Source: Verrucomicrobia bacterium UBA3841
Lineage (GTDB): Bacteria; Verrucomicrobiota; Kiritimatiellia; RFP12; UBA1067
NCBI GenBank assembly: GCA_002392765.1
Contig: DGHT01000010.1
Coordinates: 62,740 to 126,739, forward strand
DNA length: 64,000 bases
Direction of reading: 5' to 3'
The position numbers and the translations under genes were made by a program. Of the stretch, positions 8,831 through 17,315 are shown one piece after another (positions within the stretch are counted from its first letter, which is position 1; the number at the start of each line of letters is the position of its first letter). The notes beneath the pieces are model-generated. The model searched no databases. It worked only from the letters and a program-made list of their open reading frames with translations, and was not told the origin of the DNA.

Positions 8831-9982
8831 ATGAAGTATGACATCTTTGTAAGTTACGCGCGCAAGGACAGCGAGATTGTTCAACCGGTGGTTGATCGGT
8901 TGAAGGCCGAAGGGTATCGTTGCTGGATGGACGTTGACGGTATCGAAAGTGGCGATGCGTTCAAGCGGAAGATTGTCGCGGCAATCAAAAATTCAAAGTC
9001 ATTGTTGTTTTTTTCGTCCAAGGATTCAAATCAGTCGCAGTGGACGCTTAAGGAGATCAACGTTGCGGTCGAATTGAAGAAGTTGATCATACCGGTCCGA
9101 TTGGATGGTTCGGTTTATTCGGACGATATTCTCCTTGATGTTTCTGGCCTGGATTTTGTGTCGTATTACGGAGAGAATCGCGAAATGGAACTTGAAAGAA
9201 TGCTGACAGCGCTCAAGAGTAAGGTCGCGTCGTGTAATGCCGGTTCTGACGCGCGACAGATTGTTCTGCCTGGCGGCGCGATCATGAGATTTAGATTATG
9301 CGCGGCAGGTGTCTTTACGATGGGGAGCCCATTGGACGAAGTTGGACGCGATGAAGGAGAGTTGCAGCATAATGTCACGCTCACCAAGGCGTTTTGGATG
9401 TCTGAAACCCCTGTGACGCAGCAGCAGTGGAAAAGCGTGATGAAGGATTGCCCATCGCGATTCAGGGGCGATGATTTGCCAGTGGAAAATGTGTCCTGGA
9501 ATAGGAGCCAAGAGTTTATAAAGAAAGTCAACTCCAGGATGAAGCTCGGGATGCGTTTGCCGACTGAAGCAGAGTGGGAGTACGCTTGCAGAGCCGGTGC
9601 ACCTGAGGCTTTTGGCGGAATTGGCAGCCTGGACGACATGGGGTGGTATGGAGACAATAGTGGGGGAATGGCGCATCCGGTAGGTTGCAAGGCCGCAAAT
9701 GCTTGGGGCCTATATGATATGCATGGGAATGTATGGGAGTGGTGCAATGATAAATTCTCCGAATACCCTCATGGTGATGTAATGAATCCCCTAGGGGCCG
9801 GCAAGGGGGATTTAAGAGCGCTTCGTGGAGGTAGTTGGCACAGTTGTTCTGCCAGTTGTCGTTCTGCTGCACGTAATGCGATGCCTCCTGGGTTCTCTAG
9901 CAACCGTTTTGGTTTCAGGGTTTGCTTGGATGTTGGTGGCGGATCCAAGATAACGCGGCACAATACCTTGGGCACAAGATAG
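8831..9982 (+). CDS. TIR domain fused to FGE-sulfatase (formylglycine-enzyme-like) domain
   Basis: 383 residues. TIR domain at 1-130: YDIFVSYARKD at the start and SQWTLKE, where Glu75 fits the catalytic position of NAD-cleaving bacterial TIRs. FGE/SUMF1-like C-type-lectin fold at ~143-372: FTMGSP, MSETPVTQQQWK, RLPTEAEWEYACRAG, YDMHGNVWEW, LRGGSW and FGFRV. FGE modules joined to TIR, kinase or protease domains are thought to be sensors rather than enzymes, and many are DGR targets. The stretch after LRGGSW (9835-9925) has the layout of such a variable segment. No signal peptide, so cytoplasmic. Likely a defence or conflict sensor; the ligand is unknown. Confidence 0.85.
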   Translation: MKYDIFVSYARKDSEIVQPVVDRLKAEGYRCWMDVDGIESGDAFKRKIVAAIKNSKSLLFFSSKDSNQSQWTLKEINVAVELKKLIIPVRLDGSVYSDDILLDVSGLDFVSYYGENREMELERMLTALKSKVASCNAGSDARQIVLPGGAIMRFRLCAAGVFTMGSPLDEVGRDEGELQHNVTLTKAFWMSETPVTQQQWKSVMKDCPSRFRGDDLPVENVSWNRSQEFIKKVNSRMKLGMRLPTEAEWEYACRAGAPEAFGGIGSLDDMGWYGDNSGGMAHPVGCKAANAWGLYDMHGNVWEWCNDKFSEYPHGDVMNPLGAGKGDLRALRGGSWHSCSASCRSAARNAMPPGFSSNRFGFRVCLDVGGGSKITRHNTLGTR

Positions 9983-10029
9983 GGGAACGGGGGAATGAAA
10001 GCTATCATAAAACGGAAAGAGCTCGCGCC

Positions 10030-11802
10030 ATGAGAGAGATGCGCATATTTGTCAGCAGTACGTTTTATGACATGCAAGTCGAGAGGGATTTGCTCAAGAA
10101 AGTCGTGAAAAAAAGGCTGGATGAGAAGTTTGGCGACAGGGGTGTCATTGTCGAGTTTGTTGATTTGAGATGGGGTCTTGACACCCAAAGCGAATCAGAT
10201 GTCGAAGAGAACGTATTGCGTGTCTGTTTGAGGGAGATCCGCAATTGCATGCCGTTCTTTATCTCGTTTCTTGGCGATCGCTACGGATGGGTGCCTGACG
10301 CGGGGCTTAAGGGAAAAGGGTGCGCTTTCATGGGCAAGGACGACTATCGCATGCTATGCGGCGAGAAGAACATAAGCGTGACGGAGATGGAGATATTGTA
10401 CGGGGCGTTTCGAAAAGATGCTACGCTTGGGAATTGCGTTTTTTGCTTTAGGGATGATGGGAGTTATTCGAAACTGTCCGATGCCGAAAGGACATTATAT
10501 GGAGATGATGACGTCAAGACGGAGAAGCTCAGGCGATTAAAACGGAAGATATTGGCGCAATGCGAAAAGCAAGGAGATGGCAAGATAATAAACTATCGCA
10601 TTGATCTTGAAGGCGACTACCCGGCGAAACTATTGTCTTTGTCGTCGTTGGCCGACGAGCTAGTGGCATGGTTCTCCAGCAAGATTGAAGACATGAAAAA
10701 AAGCGATTTGGAGACGCTTCCTGATGAACTAACGAGGGTGAACGCTTTCATAAGACGACATGAAAAGCACTATGTCGAGCGTAAAAGCGTGGAAAACAAG
10801 ATATTGGATTATATTGTTAATGGAGACAATGGGTTTATTGTGCTCAACGGTGAATCGGGCTGCGGGAAGAGCTGTACTTTATCTCGGATATATAGGATGT
10901 TGGGGCAAAATGCCTCGTTCGTCCCCCTGTTCTTCTCGACAGAGTTTTCCCCTGTGGCCGTCAATGCGACGGAGGTGCTCAAATCATATACAAGGCAGCT
11001 GGAACATTATCTAGGTCAGCCTTTGCCGAGAGGTGAATCATATAACGAACTCCAAGACGTATTCAATGGTGCCATAGACAAGGTCGGTGCTTGCGAGAAG
11101 CAGGTGGTGCTACTTCTTGACGCGGCCGACGGCATGCAGAGGGACGTCGTCAGCAGAAACCTCGCATTCATTCCCGACGGAATGGCGGCGGTTGTTTCTG
11201 TCTCCAATGGTTCCTTTGCGGATTACGGAACGTTTCACAGTAATTGCCATCACGTCAAAATGCCATGTTTCAGTCGAGAGGAGTCATTGGCGCTTATCGA
11301 CTCTATAATGGGCGTGACGCGTTTCCATCTTGACGCCGGGCAGAAAGATTTGCTCTTGCTGAAAAAAACGACAGATGGCCGGACTGCATGCGAATCGCCT
11401 CTTTGGACATACTTGGCCATGAATCTTATCTTGAATCTGGATTACTTCGATTTTCATGCAGCAAGAGGAGGCGAGATTGCACAAGGACACGAGGAGGGGG
11501 ATTACGCGGCATTCCTGCGGGAAGTTTCGCGTGGCAATGTTGATGCCGTACGCTTTGTTAAGTTGCTTATAGAAATGATGCCCGCAACACCTGAAGAATT
11601 ACTTGGTTTTTTTGTGGACAAGGCGCACTTTTGCTTTGGAATGGATTTCGTCAATCAATACCTCGCGTTTCTTTGCATATGCAAAGAGGGGTTTGCGTTG
11701 TGCGACTTTGAAATGTTTTTGGGGGTGAATTCCATGATCAAGTTGGCCAATTGCTTGAACTGGCCAACCAGTACGCCAATCAATATTTTGAATGGGGAAT
11801 GA
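10030..11802 (+). CDS. DUF4062-STAND/NACHT-like ATPase
   Basis: 590 residues from ATG 10030 (GAAAGAG upstream). N-terminal DUF4062 (~3-100: MRIFVSSTFYDMQVERD, FVDLRWGLD, FISFLGDRYGW), a TIR-related module common on STAND NTPases. P-loop NTPase at ~265-420: Walker A NGESGCGKS near residue 274, Walker B VVLLLDAAD near 358. A helical region follows, with no superstructure-forming repeats. The frame ends in a non-conserved string (NWPTSTPINILNGE), whereas the -1 frame continues plausibly for 44 codons after a T5G5 run (see 11716-11858). It follows TIR-FGE by 47 bp and is probably part of the same immune-type unit. Confidence 0.8.
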   Translation: MREMRIFVSSTFYDMQVERDLLKKVVKKRLDEKFGDRGVIVEFVDLRWGLDTQSESDVEENVLRVCLREIRNCMPFFISFLGDRYGWVPDAGLKGKGCAFMGKDDYRMLCGEKNISVTEMEILYGAFRKDATLGNCVFCFRDDGSYSKLSDAERTLYGDDDVKTEKLRRLKRKILAQCEKQGDGKIINYRIDLEGDYPAKLLSLSSLADELVAWFSSKIEDMKKSDLETLPDELTRVNAFIRRHEKHYVERKSVENKILDYIVNGDNGFIVLNGESGCGKSCTLSRIYRMLGQNASFVPLFFSTEFSPVAVNATEVLKSYTRQLEHYLGQPLPRGESYNELQDVFNGAIDKVGACEKQVVLLLDAADGMQRDVVSRNLAFIPDGMAAVVSVSNGSFADYGTFHSNCHHVKMPCFSREESLALIDSIMGVTRFHLDAGQKDLLLLKKTTDGRTACESPLWTYLAMNLILNLDYFDFHAARGGEIAQGHEEGDYAAFLREVSRGNVDAVRFVKLLIEMMPATPEELLGFFVDKAHFCFGMDFVNQYLAFLCICKEGFALCDFEMFLGVNSMIKLANCLNWPTSTPINILNGE

Positions 11803-11858
11803 AATGCAAGCTGCCACATCCTGCTGAGTCTTCGCCAAGCAATGAAGCTGGTACATGA
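11716..11858 (+). other. Possible -1 frame extension of the STAND gene at a TTTTTGGGGG run
   Basis: At 11716-11725 the gene reads ttt ttg ggg g. A shift to -1 after this run gives 44 codons ending at TGA 11856-11858, with a protein-like helix (QLLELANQYANQYFEWGMK). The bases T-TTG-GGG fit the X-XXY-YYZ slippery pattern. A one-base sequencing or assembly deletion in the run, or a real mutation, would look the same. Confidence 0.5.
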
Positions 11859-11891
11859 AAGGTGTTGAATTGATAGAAACGGAGAGTTGAA

Positions 11892-13040
11892 ATGGCAAGA
11901 GAGAAGAAGCCGTATGATCTGCAATGCTGGATAGATCTGGTCAACAAGGGCCAGTGGTTCATGGTGTGGGAACGAAACTGGGTTTCGCTGTTCACATGGC
12001 GTCCCGCATTGATCCTCAAGTGGCCGCAAGAGCGGCTTGAGGCCATACATTGGCATACAGCCATCTTGAAACGCCCGGATCTCGCAGACCATTGCGACTT
12101 TGGCGCGATTCGATACAGGTTCATGAACTATGGCTACTTCTGGGGTGGCGTTTTGGCACTTCGACCAGACCTGGCACATTATTGCGATTGGGGCCAATTG
12201 GATGAGCGCACTCGGACGGGCATACTCTTTAAGCATCCCGAATTGATACTTTCCATTCCAGAAGAGCATATCACGGGGGAAATGTGGAGCCAGGCGATTG
12301 TGCGTGATGTGAAACTCGCAGATCGCTGTCAGTGGGAAAAACTCTCTGAAAGCGATTGGCGTTTCCTGCTTGATATTCAGCCTTCGCTGGTTTCGCATTA
12401 TGTTCCGCATGAAAATACAGACTGGGAGATGATTTTTACGGCAGATCCCCGGATGTTGGCTACGTGTCCAGTTGAGAAGCTTACGGGTTGGACTTTGTGC
12501 AGTCTTCTGATTTACCACCCCGAATTTGCCTACCGAGCGGATTTCACTTCCATTTCGCCGCAAGAATGGAGCGAACTCCTGATTCACCGCCCGGAGTTCG
12601 CCGACAGATGCGATTTTGCCTGCTTTTCGGCATCGGAGTGGGTCAGCCTGCTATGCAGCAAGCCTGCATTTGCATCCAAGTGCGACTGGACGTTGCTCGG
12701 CGGCGAGGACTGGGAGTCTTTGCTTGGGTCGCAGCCGAAGTTCGCCAAGTACTGCGACTGGGACAAGCTGACTCCAGATAACTGGGTGCGCCTTTTTGTG
12801 CTTCAGCCAGAACTGGGCAAGTACTGCAAGATATGGGATCAGTTCTCATTCCAAAACTGGCAAGGCATTGTCGCATATCATGGCGACTATGCATGGCGCT
12901 GTCCAGAACGGATGAGGAAAGGCATTGACGGACGAGCATGGTTCTGGGAAGCCGCAGACGCGTGGCACGAGAATGAAGAACTACAGATCGTTCGGCGCAA
13001 CGAGGGTAAAACTCTGAATGGCGGAGGTTGCTATCCATGA
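11892..13040 (+). CDS. Tandem-repeat protein with W...CDW repeats
   Basis: 382 residues with no enzyme motif. Residues ~70-330 are about ten imperfect repeats of 24-26 residues with the pattern W-x-x-L-L-x-x-x-P-x-F/L-A-x-x-C-D-W (for example EWSELLIHRPEFADRCDF and DWESLLGSQPKFAKYCDW). I know this repeat style from hypothetical proteins of gut Lentisphaerota/Kiritimatiellota-type genomes; no function is assigned. Probably a helical solenoid for protein binding; no signal peptide. ATG 11892 has GGAGAG upstream and the stop overlaps the next ATG. It may supply the repeat surface that the neighbouring STAND protein lacks (inference). Confidence 0.7.
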   Translation: MAREKKPYDLQCWIDLVNKGQWFMVWERNWVSLFTWRPALILKWPQERLEAIHWHTAILKRPDLADHCDFGAIRYRFMNYGYFWGGVLALRPDLAHYCDWGQLDERTRTGILFKHPELILSIPEEHITGEMWSQAIVRDVKLADRCQWEKLSESDWRFLLDIQPSLVSHYVPHENTDWEMIFTADPRMLATCPVEKLTGWTLCSLLIYHPEFAYRADFTSISPQEWSELLIHRPEFADRCDFACFSASEWVSLLCSKPAFASKCDWTLLGGEDWESLLGSQPKFAKYCDWDKLTPDNWVRLFVLQPELGKYCKIWDQFSFQNWQGIVAYHGDYAWRCPERMRKGIDGRAWFWEAADAWHENEELQIVRRNEGKTLNGGGCYP

Positions 13041-13609
13041 ACTACTACATCGGCGATTTGCATTTTGGGCATGCGAATGCCATCAAGTTTGACGCTCGTC
13101 CGTTCGCCGACATCGAGGAGATGGATCGCGTAATGATCGAGAGATGGAATGAAACGGTCCGCGATGACGATGACGTGTACATCGTCGGGGATTTCTGCTA
13201 CCGGTCTGGCCGCTCTGCAGCATGGTATCTCTCGCAGTTGAAGGGGCATAAGCATCTCGTGGTCGGAAACCATGACTGGCTTGTACTTAAAGACGCGAAA
13301 GCCATGTCGATGTTTGCGTCTGTCAATAATTTGCTTGAGGTGGACGATGGCGAAAGGCACGCCGTCCTTTGCCATTATCCAATGGCTGAATGGCGCAATT
13401 CACGACGGACGGCTTGGCATATTTATGGGCATATCCACACCAGCCGTAACAGGATATACGAATTCATGCGGACGCTTGACCGCGCTCTCAATGCGGGTGC
13501 GCCGGTCAATGGCTACCGCCCGTCTACATTCGACGAACTGATGGAAAACAACAGGCGGTTCAATGCGGCGGCAGGAATGAGTGATTCGATAACCGAGGAA
13601 TGTACGTGA
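13037..13609 (+). CDS. Calcineurin-like metallophosphoesterase
   Basis: 190 residues, a compact single-domain phosphoesterase. Metal-binding motifs in order: GDLHFGH, VGDFCYR, VGNHD, CHYP and YGHIHTS, all intact. This YfcE-unrelated small form is common in phage and bacterial accessory loci; the substrate is unknown (phosphodiester or nucleotide). ATG 13037 overlaps the previous stop, with GGCGGAGG upstream. It overlaps the following gene by 10 bp, so the two are likely translated together. Confidence 0.88.
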   Translation: MNYYIGDLHFGHANAIKFDARPFADIEEMDRVMIERWNETVRDDDDVYIVGDFCYRSGRSAAWYLSQLKGHKHLVVGNHDWLVLKDAKAMSMFASVNNLLEVDDGERHAVLCHYPMAEWRNSRRTAWHIYGHIHTSRNRIYEFMRTLDRALNAGAPVNGYRPSTFDELMENNRRFNAAAGMSDSITEECT

Positions 13610-14037
13610 TAACGATTCAATCATTTTCGTACAGGGCTCCGCCGCAAGAGGTGGCGGATGGTTTTGTGTTTGACTGCCGGATGCTTGTCAATCCGGGACG
13701 TGAAGAGCGATTCCGCAATCTTACGGGATTGGATTCATCTGTCCAAGATTTCTTCAAGCAACACACAGATGAAATTGAGGGTTTTCTCCGGCCCATAAAG
13801 TCGCTTGTCGGATTCGCCATAAAAGAGTATGGTCGAAAAGGACATGCAAACATGACGATGTCTTTTGGCTGCATGGGCGGACAGCACAGAAGCGTCTATT
13901 GTGCTGAACGTCTGGCAGAATGGCTGCGTTCATCTATGCATACGCAAGTTACGACGAGGCATTTTGCAATTGCATCCAAATTTCCTGAACTACTGCACCG
14001 TGCGAAGGGAGGGAGACGGACATGCGGACAAAAATAG
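13600..14037 (+). CDS. RapZ C-terminal-domain-like protein
   Basis: 145 residues matching the C-terminal domain of the RNase adaptor RapZ without its N-terminal kinase: FVFDCRMLVNPG, LTGLDSSVQDF, MSFGCMGGQHRSVYCAERLAEWL. In RapZ this domain binds small RNA and amino-sugar phosphate. Stand-alone versions are known in accessory loci, where their role is unclear. Overlaps both neighbours (metallophosphoesterase by 10 bp, next gene by 16 bp). Confidence 0.82.
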   Translation: MYVITIQSFSYRAPPQEVADGFVFDCRMLVNPGREERFRNLTGLDSSVQDFFKQHTDEIEGFLRPIKSLVGFAIKEYGRKGHANMTMSFGCMGGQHRSVYCAERLAEWLRSSMHTQVTTRHFAIASKFPELLHRAKGGRRTCGQK

Positions 14038-15143
14038 TGATTGCGATGTTCATTGGCTTCGCGCTCGGAGCATCACTGATGACTGCAATTCGTTCGTTTC
14101 CTCAGCGTGAGATGCCAAAAGCCGAGCCGGTGGACAAATGCCAGGTTGCAAAGATAGCGACGGAATGGTTCAAAAACCATTATCAAAATGTGAAGTTACG
14201 CAACCCCGTGGTGACGGATGATGGCACGGTGATTTCTGGGGAGGTTGTGTATCGCGACGGAATGTTCAGCCCATATGGATTGGAAATTGTCGTCTGCCCC
14301 TCAAACGAAATAATTGTGGTTCGTGGCACGTGTCCTGTCGAGATTCGGAAAGGGCGTATTGCGGATATGCGCGAGTTTGCCGTCCGCGCCGACTTCAAGA
14401 TGCGTGAGTCTATCGCAACACTTTATTTTGACGCGGAGGGAAGTCTGCGCTGTCGGGCGTCCATGCCGTTCGATGCGCTGTTGATTGACGCAGAGGAAGC
14501 GATGTGGATGCTGGCCGCATCTATTGAAAGCAAGCTCCTTTCGTGCGAAGGTGCGGCAAAGCGGGTGTGCGATGAAGAGTGTTCACCGACTGTGGCGGTG
14601 GGGGATATCAAGGAATTTCATTTGCTCGCCGAGGACTATCTGCGCAATAGCTCGTGCGAGTACGATTCAGGCCGCTTTGCCGCATACGAAGGGCTGCCGC
14701 CGGTCGAGGACGTCGTAAAACAATGGTTTGACAAAGAACAGGGATATTATGAAATGCACCGCGATCCATGTACAACGCGTTTCAGCGGGTTCTGGCGATA
14801 TATGGACGATGACTATTTCGACATGGTGTGCTATCGCGTCGATATCGCGACTAGAACCCTGGTCGGAATGTGCCATTGCCCGCTCTCGTTGCAGGGCGAT
14901 GGCGGACATGACGAGATAGTTGGGCTGGTGTCCGATTTCAACTCGCGGCATGACAGGGCCTCGCTCAAGATGGATTTGGATGCTGGGCGTCTGACCACGC
15001 AGTACGAGATGCCTGTTTCCCTGTTGCGGCGTCCACGATCTCAAGCCCGTTTTAGAAACGTCGCTATCGACATGACCAGTCTCCCTGACAAGGCACTCGT
15101 TGAAATATACGAGAAACTTCGATGGATTTTGGGCGCTAAATGA
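14022..15143 (+). CDS. Membrane-anchored protein of unknown function
   Basis: 373 residues with an N-terminal hydrophobic anchor (residues ~5-22). The remainder appears to hold two related alpha/beta halves (~60-160 and ~230-345); both start with a region of charged strands and carry an FDAEG- or DLDAG-like turn. No catalytic motif. I do not recognise the family; a YbjN/type III chaperone-like fold is a guess. It overlaps the RapZ-C gene and lies 11 bp before the next gene. Confidence 0.65.
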   Translation: MRTKIVIAMFIGFALGASLMTAIRSFPQREMPKAEPVDKCQVAKIATEWFKNHYQNVKLRNPVVTDDGTVISGEVVYRDGMFSPYGLEIVVCPSNEIIVVRGTCPVEIRKGRIADMREFAVRADFKMRESIATLYFDAEGSLRCRASMPFDALLIDAEEAMWMLAASIESKLLSCEGAAKRVCDEECSPTVAVGDIKEFHLLAEDYLRNSSCEYDSGRFAAYEGLPPVEDVVKQWFDKEQGYYEMHRDPCTTRFSGFWRYMDDDYFDMVCYRVDIATRTLVGMCHCPLSLQGDGGHDEIVGLVSDFNSRHDRASLKMDLDAGRLTTQYEMPVSLLRRPRSQARFRNVAIDMTSLPDKALVEIYEKLRWILGAK

Positions 15144-15154
15144 GGTAGGCAGTT

Positions 15155-16108
15155 ATGAAGTATGTTGTTACAAGATTGTTAATCGGAATGATGACTGCGT
15201 GTGCCGGCTGCCTTGCGCTCAAGGCGGAAACGCAGTCCGATGATCCGTCATCTACAACCAATGGACAGGAGTTGGAGCGTTGGATGAATGCATCTAGAAC
15301 TGCGTTCACGGCGGTGACGAACAGCATTGGGAGAGTTGAATTCGACGTTTCCCTGCTGGGGATGGCAGGGGTTTATCCCACATTGACCGTCAAGTTGTAT
15401 GCCGAAGAAGATTACATCGTATCTCGGTGCGAGTTGCCAGTGATTATCCAGGCGGAAAACTGCGATGCGTTGATTCGGCTGTTTGATGGTCGCACGGCTC
15501 AAGCGCCCGCGTTCACCTATAAGGTGGATCGGATAAAGGGACTGGCATGGTGCGAAAGCACTACACCCATAGGTCTGTGTGGAGATCCGTTGCATTGCGA
15601 CAGCTGTCGTCGGGCTTTTGTAAATCTGGCCATCATGCGCGTTGCAAGGGAAATAGGCTCATGCTCAAAGGAAATCGCCCAAATCGTCGGTGTAGATGGG
15701 GCTGGGAATCCTGAGATTGGACGATTGCGGCAAGCCGTTGCAGCTGGGGACGGACAGGCGTGTGCCGACCTTGGAGATGCATACAATCGCGGACTTGGCG
15801 TTGCGTTAGACAGAGAGAAAGCGGTTTCGTTCTACCAGCTTGGTGTCGCAAGGACGAACGCAGATGCTATGGTTGGACTCGCGGATGCCTACCGGCGAGG
15901 TGATGTCATCGAACATAATGAGGACGAGGCAATGAAACTTTATCGCCGTGCGGCGCGAATGGGTAACATAGTAGCGATTATCATGGTCGGTGGCACAGGC
16001 GAGGAATCGTGTGACACCCTAGGAACGCGATCCAGCTCCGTTTCAAACAATGTTAGTACAAAAGTGTCTTCACGAAATAAACTATCTGTTAGCCACAACC
16101 TTGAATGA
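15155..16108 (+). CDS. Exported Sel1-repeat protein
   Basis: 317 residues. A signal or lipoprotein-like N-terminus (MMTACAGCLA; Cys18 could be lipidated). The middle domain (~45-165) resembles the halves of the preceding protein. The C-terminus carries two Sel1-like TPR repeats (~195-275: GDAYNRGLGVALDREKAVSF and LADAYRRGDVIEHNEDEA). The last ~40 residues are low-complexity Ser/Asn. Presumably works with the preceding membrane protein; role unknown. Confidence 0.68.
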   Translation: MKYVVTRLLIGMMTACAGCLALKAETQSDDPSSTTNGQELERWMNASRTAFTAVTNSIGRVEFDVSLLGMAGVYPTLTVKLYAEEDYIVSRCELPVIIQAENCDALIRLFDGRTAQAPAFTYKVDRIKGLAWCESTTPIGLCGDPLHCDSCRRAFVNLAIMRVAREIGSCSKEIAQIVGVDGAGNPEIGRLRQAVAAGDGQACADLGDAYNRGLGVALDREKAVSFYQLGVARTNADAMVGLADAYRRGDVIEHNEDEAMKLYRRAARMGNIVAIIMVGGTGEESCDTLGTRSSSVSNNVSTKVSSRNKLSVSHNLE

Positions 16109-16164
16109 GATTGTCACATTTTTCCGATGGAGGTGTCTATCTCTCACAGAACAGTGGAGGTGGT

Positions 16165-16686
16165 ATGGACATCAGAAAGACACTTGAAGAAGCCAAGCGT
16201 AAAGTCGCCGAGGGAGGAAAGGCTATCGATCAGAAGATTGAAAAGAGTCTGTGTCGTTCCCTTCTGCTACTCGGCGATGCGCTTCTTATGCAGGAATGCG
16301 CTTGCGCCTTAACATCTTTGTAAGGCGCGAGGGGCTATTCTACGCAAAGCTTCAGATTTACAGAGGAAGGTACGATTGGAACGCTTGTTCAGATAGGCAA
16401 TCAGGGCGAGGGGTGGAAGCAGAAGTTTGCGGCTACTCTTGGCGGCCAGCAGATTGCCGTGAATGTAAGGATGTTTCCGAAAGGTGACGATCTTGATGTT
16501 TCGATTGACTGCGGGAAGTGGGTGGACAAGGCATTGTCTGGCGTGTTGGCATGGACGGTCTTTGCACCGCTTGTGGCACTGCCCGTTGTAGGCTTCTGGC
16601 GGCAAAAGCGGTTGACCGAGCGCATGGAGTGCGAGATTCTTGAATGGATCGCCGCCCGTCATCGTGCGGGGTGCATTGATGTATAG
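16165..16686 (+). pseudogene. Small membrane protein gene interrupted by one in-frame TAA
   Basis: From ATG 16165 (TGGAGG upstream) the frame codes a charged helix (MDIRKTLEEAKRK), stops at TAA 16321-16323, then continues in the same frame to 16686 with a coherent protein (GNQGEGWKQKFAATLGGQQI, a hydrophobic segment WTVFAPLVALPVVGF, and a basic tail). The TAA is part of a perfect 8-bp inverted repeat (16304-16311/16321-16328), so a small hairpin insertion may have broken the gene. Re-initiation at GTG 16459 would give a 75-residue TM protein. Confidence 0.6.
16304..16328. repeat. Inverted repeat carrying the in-frame stop
   Basis: GCGCCTTA (16304-16311), 9-nt loop, TAAGGCGC (16321-16328). 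The right arm begins with the TAA that splits the surrounding frame. Confidence 0.65.
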
Positions 16687-16712
16687 GCGACACAGAGAAA
16701 AGGAGAAACGGA

Positions 16713-17315
16713 ATGTCAGACGACTTTATGGAGGAAGAGTTCGAGCGTGACCGGAACGAGGCGTTTCGGTTGAGCGAACTGGTGGAAGCAAGATGCCCTT
16801 GGGATGTCGTAAAGAGGCATTTCCCGGACTTGGATCGAGTCGAATTGGTCGTGTCGGTCAATGAGTATGACGGGGGCAGATTGTCGCGATGGCTGGAGAT
16901 TTATGGCAACGGGGATAGGTGGCATATAAGCCTAAAGCCGAAATGGATAGATGAAGTGTTGTCCGATGGCGAGGCGCGGGCAGAAATGAAGCGGCAAGGC
17001 GTCGTGGATATCATGCGTGTAGCGGCTTCTGTAGCGTATCCGCAAAAGATGGCAACTTTTTGCGGTTGCAATCGCAGAAAGTTTGTTGTATACTATTTGA
17101 CGAAAGGAATGGACCGACATGTATATCACAAGAGATTTGGAGAGAGCAATAGCAGAGGCGATTCACGGCGGAAAGGTTGTGATTCTATATGGCTCAAGGC
17201 AGACAGGCAAGACCACGCTTGTCGAGCGTCTGCTGTCGGCGGAGGATGTCCGAGAAGGTGGCGTTGTGACGCTTTCCGGAGATGTCAGGGACGAGCGCGA
17301 ACTGCTTGCGTATGA
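16713..17315 (+). CDS. Hypothetical protein, C-terminus overrun by the next gene
   Basis: Starts at ATG 16713 after GGAG. Residues 1-~112 form a plausible small acidic protein (FPDLDRVELVVSVNEYDGG) with no known family. From ~17050 the frame runs through the promoter and the first 65 codons of the DUF4143 ATPase in another phase and becomes Arg/Cys-rich nonsense. The natural 3' end has probably been lost where the ATPase gene joined. Confidence 0.45.
   Translation: MSDDFMEEEFERDRNEAFRLSELVEARCPWDVVKRHFPDLDRVELVVSVNEYDGGRLSRWLEIYGNGDRWHISLKPKWIDEVLSDGEARAEMKRQGVVDIMRVAASVAYPQKMATFCGCNRRKFVVYYLTKGMDRHVYHKRFGESNSRGDSRRKGCDSIWLKADRQDHACRASAVGGGCPRRWRCDAFRRCQGRARTACV
17066..17094 (+). promoter_or_regulatory. 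Promoter of the DUF4143 ATPase gene
   Basis: TTGCAA (17066-17071), 17-bp spacer, TATACT (17089-17094), 25 nt before ATG 17119. It lies inside the upstream reading frame. Confidence 0.65.

Noticed and set aside
16713..17315. Full 200-residue protein
   Set aside because: The last third is the out-of-phase reading of the next gene's promoter and N-terminus; only the first ~112 codons look genuine.
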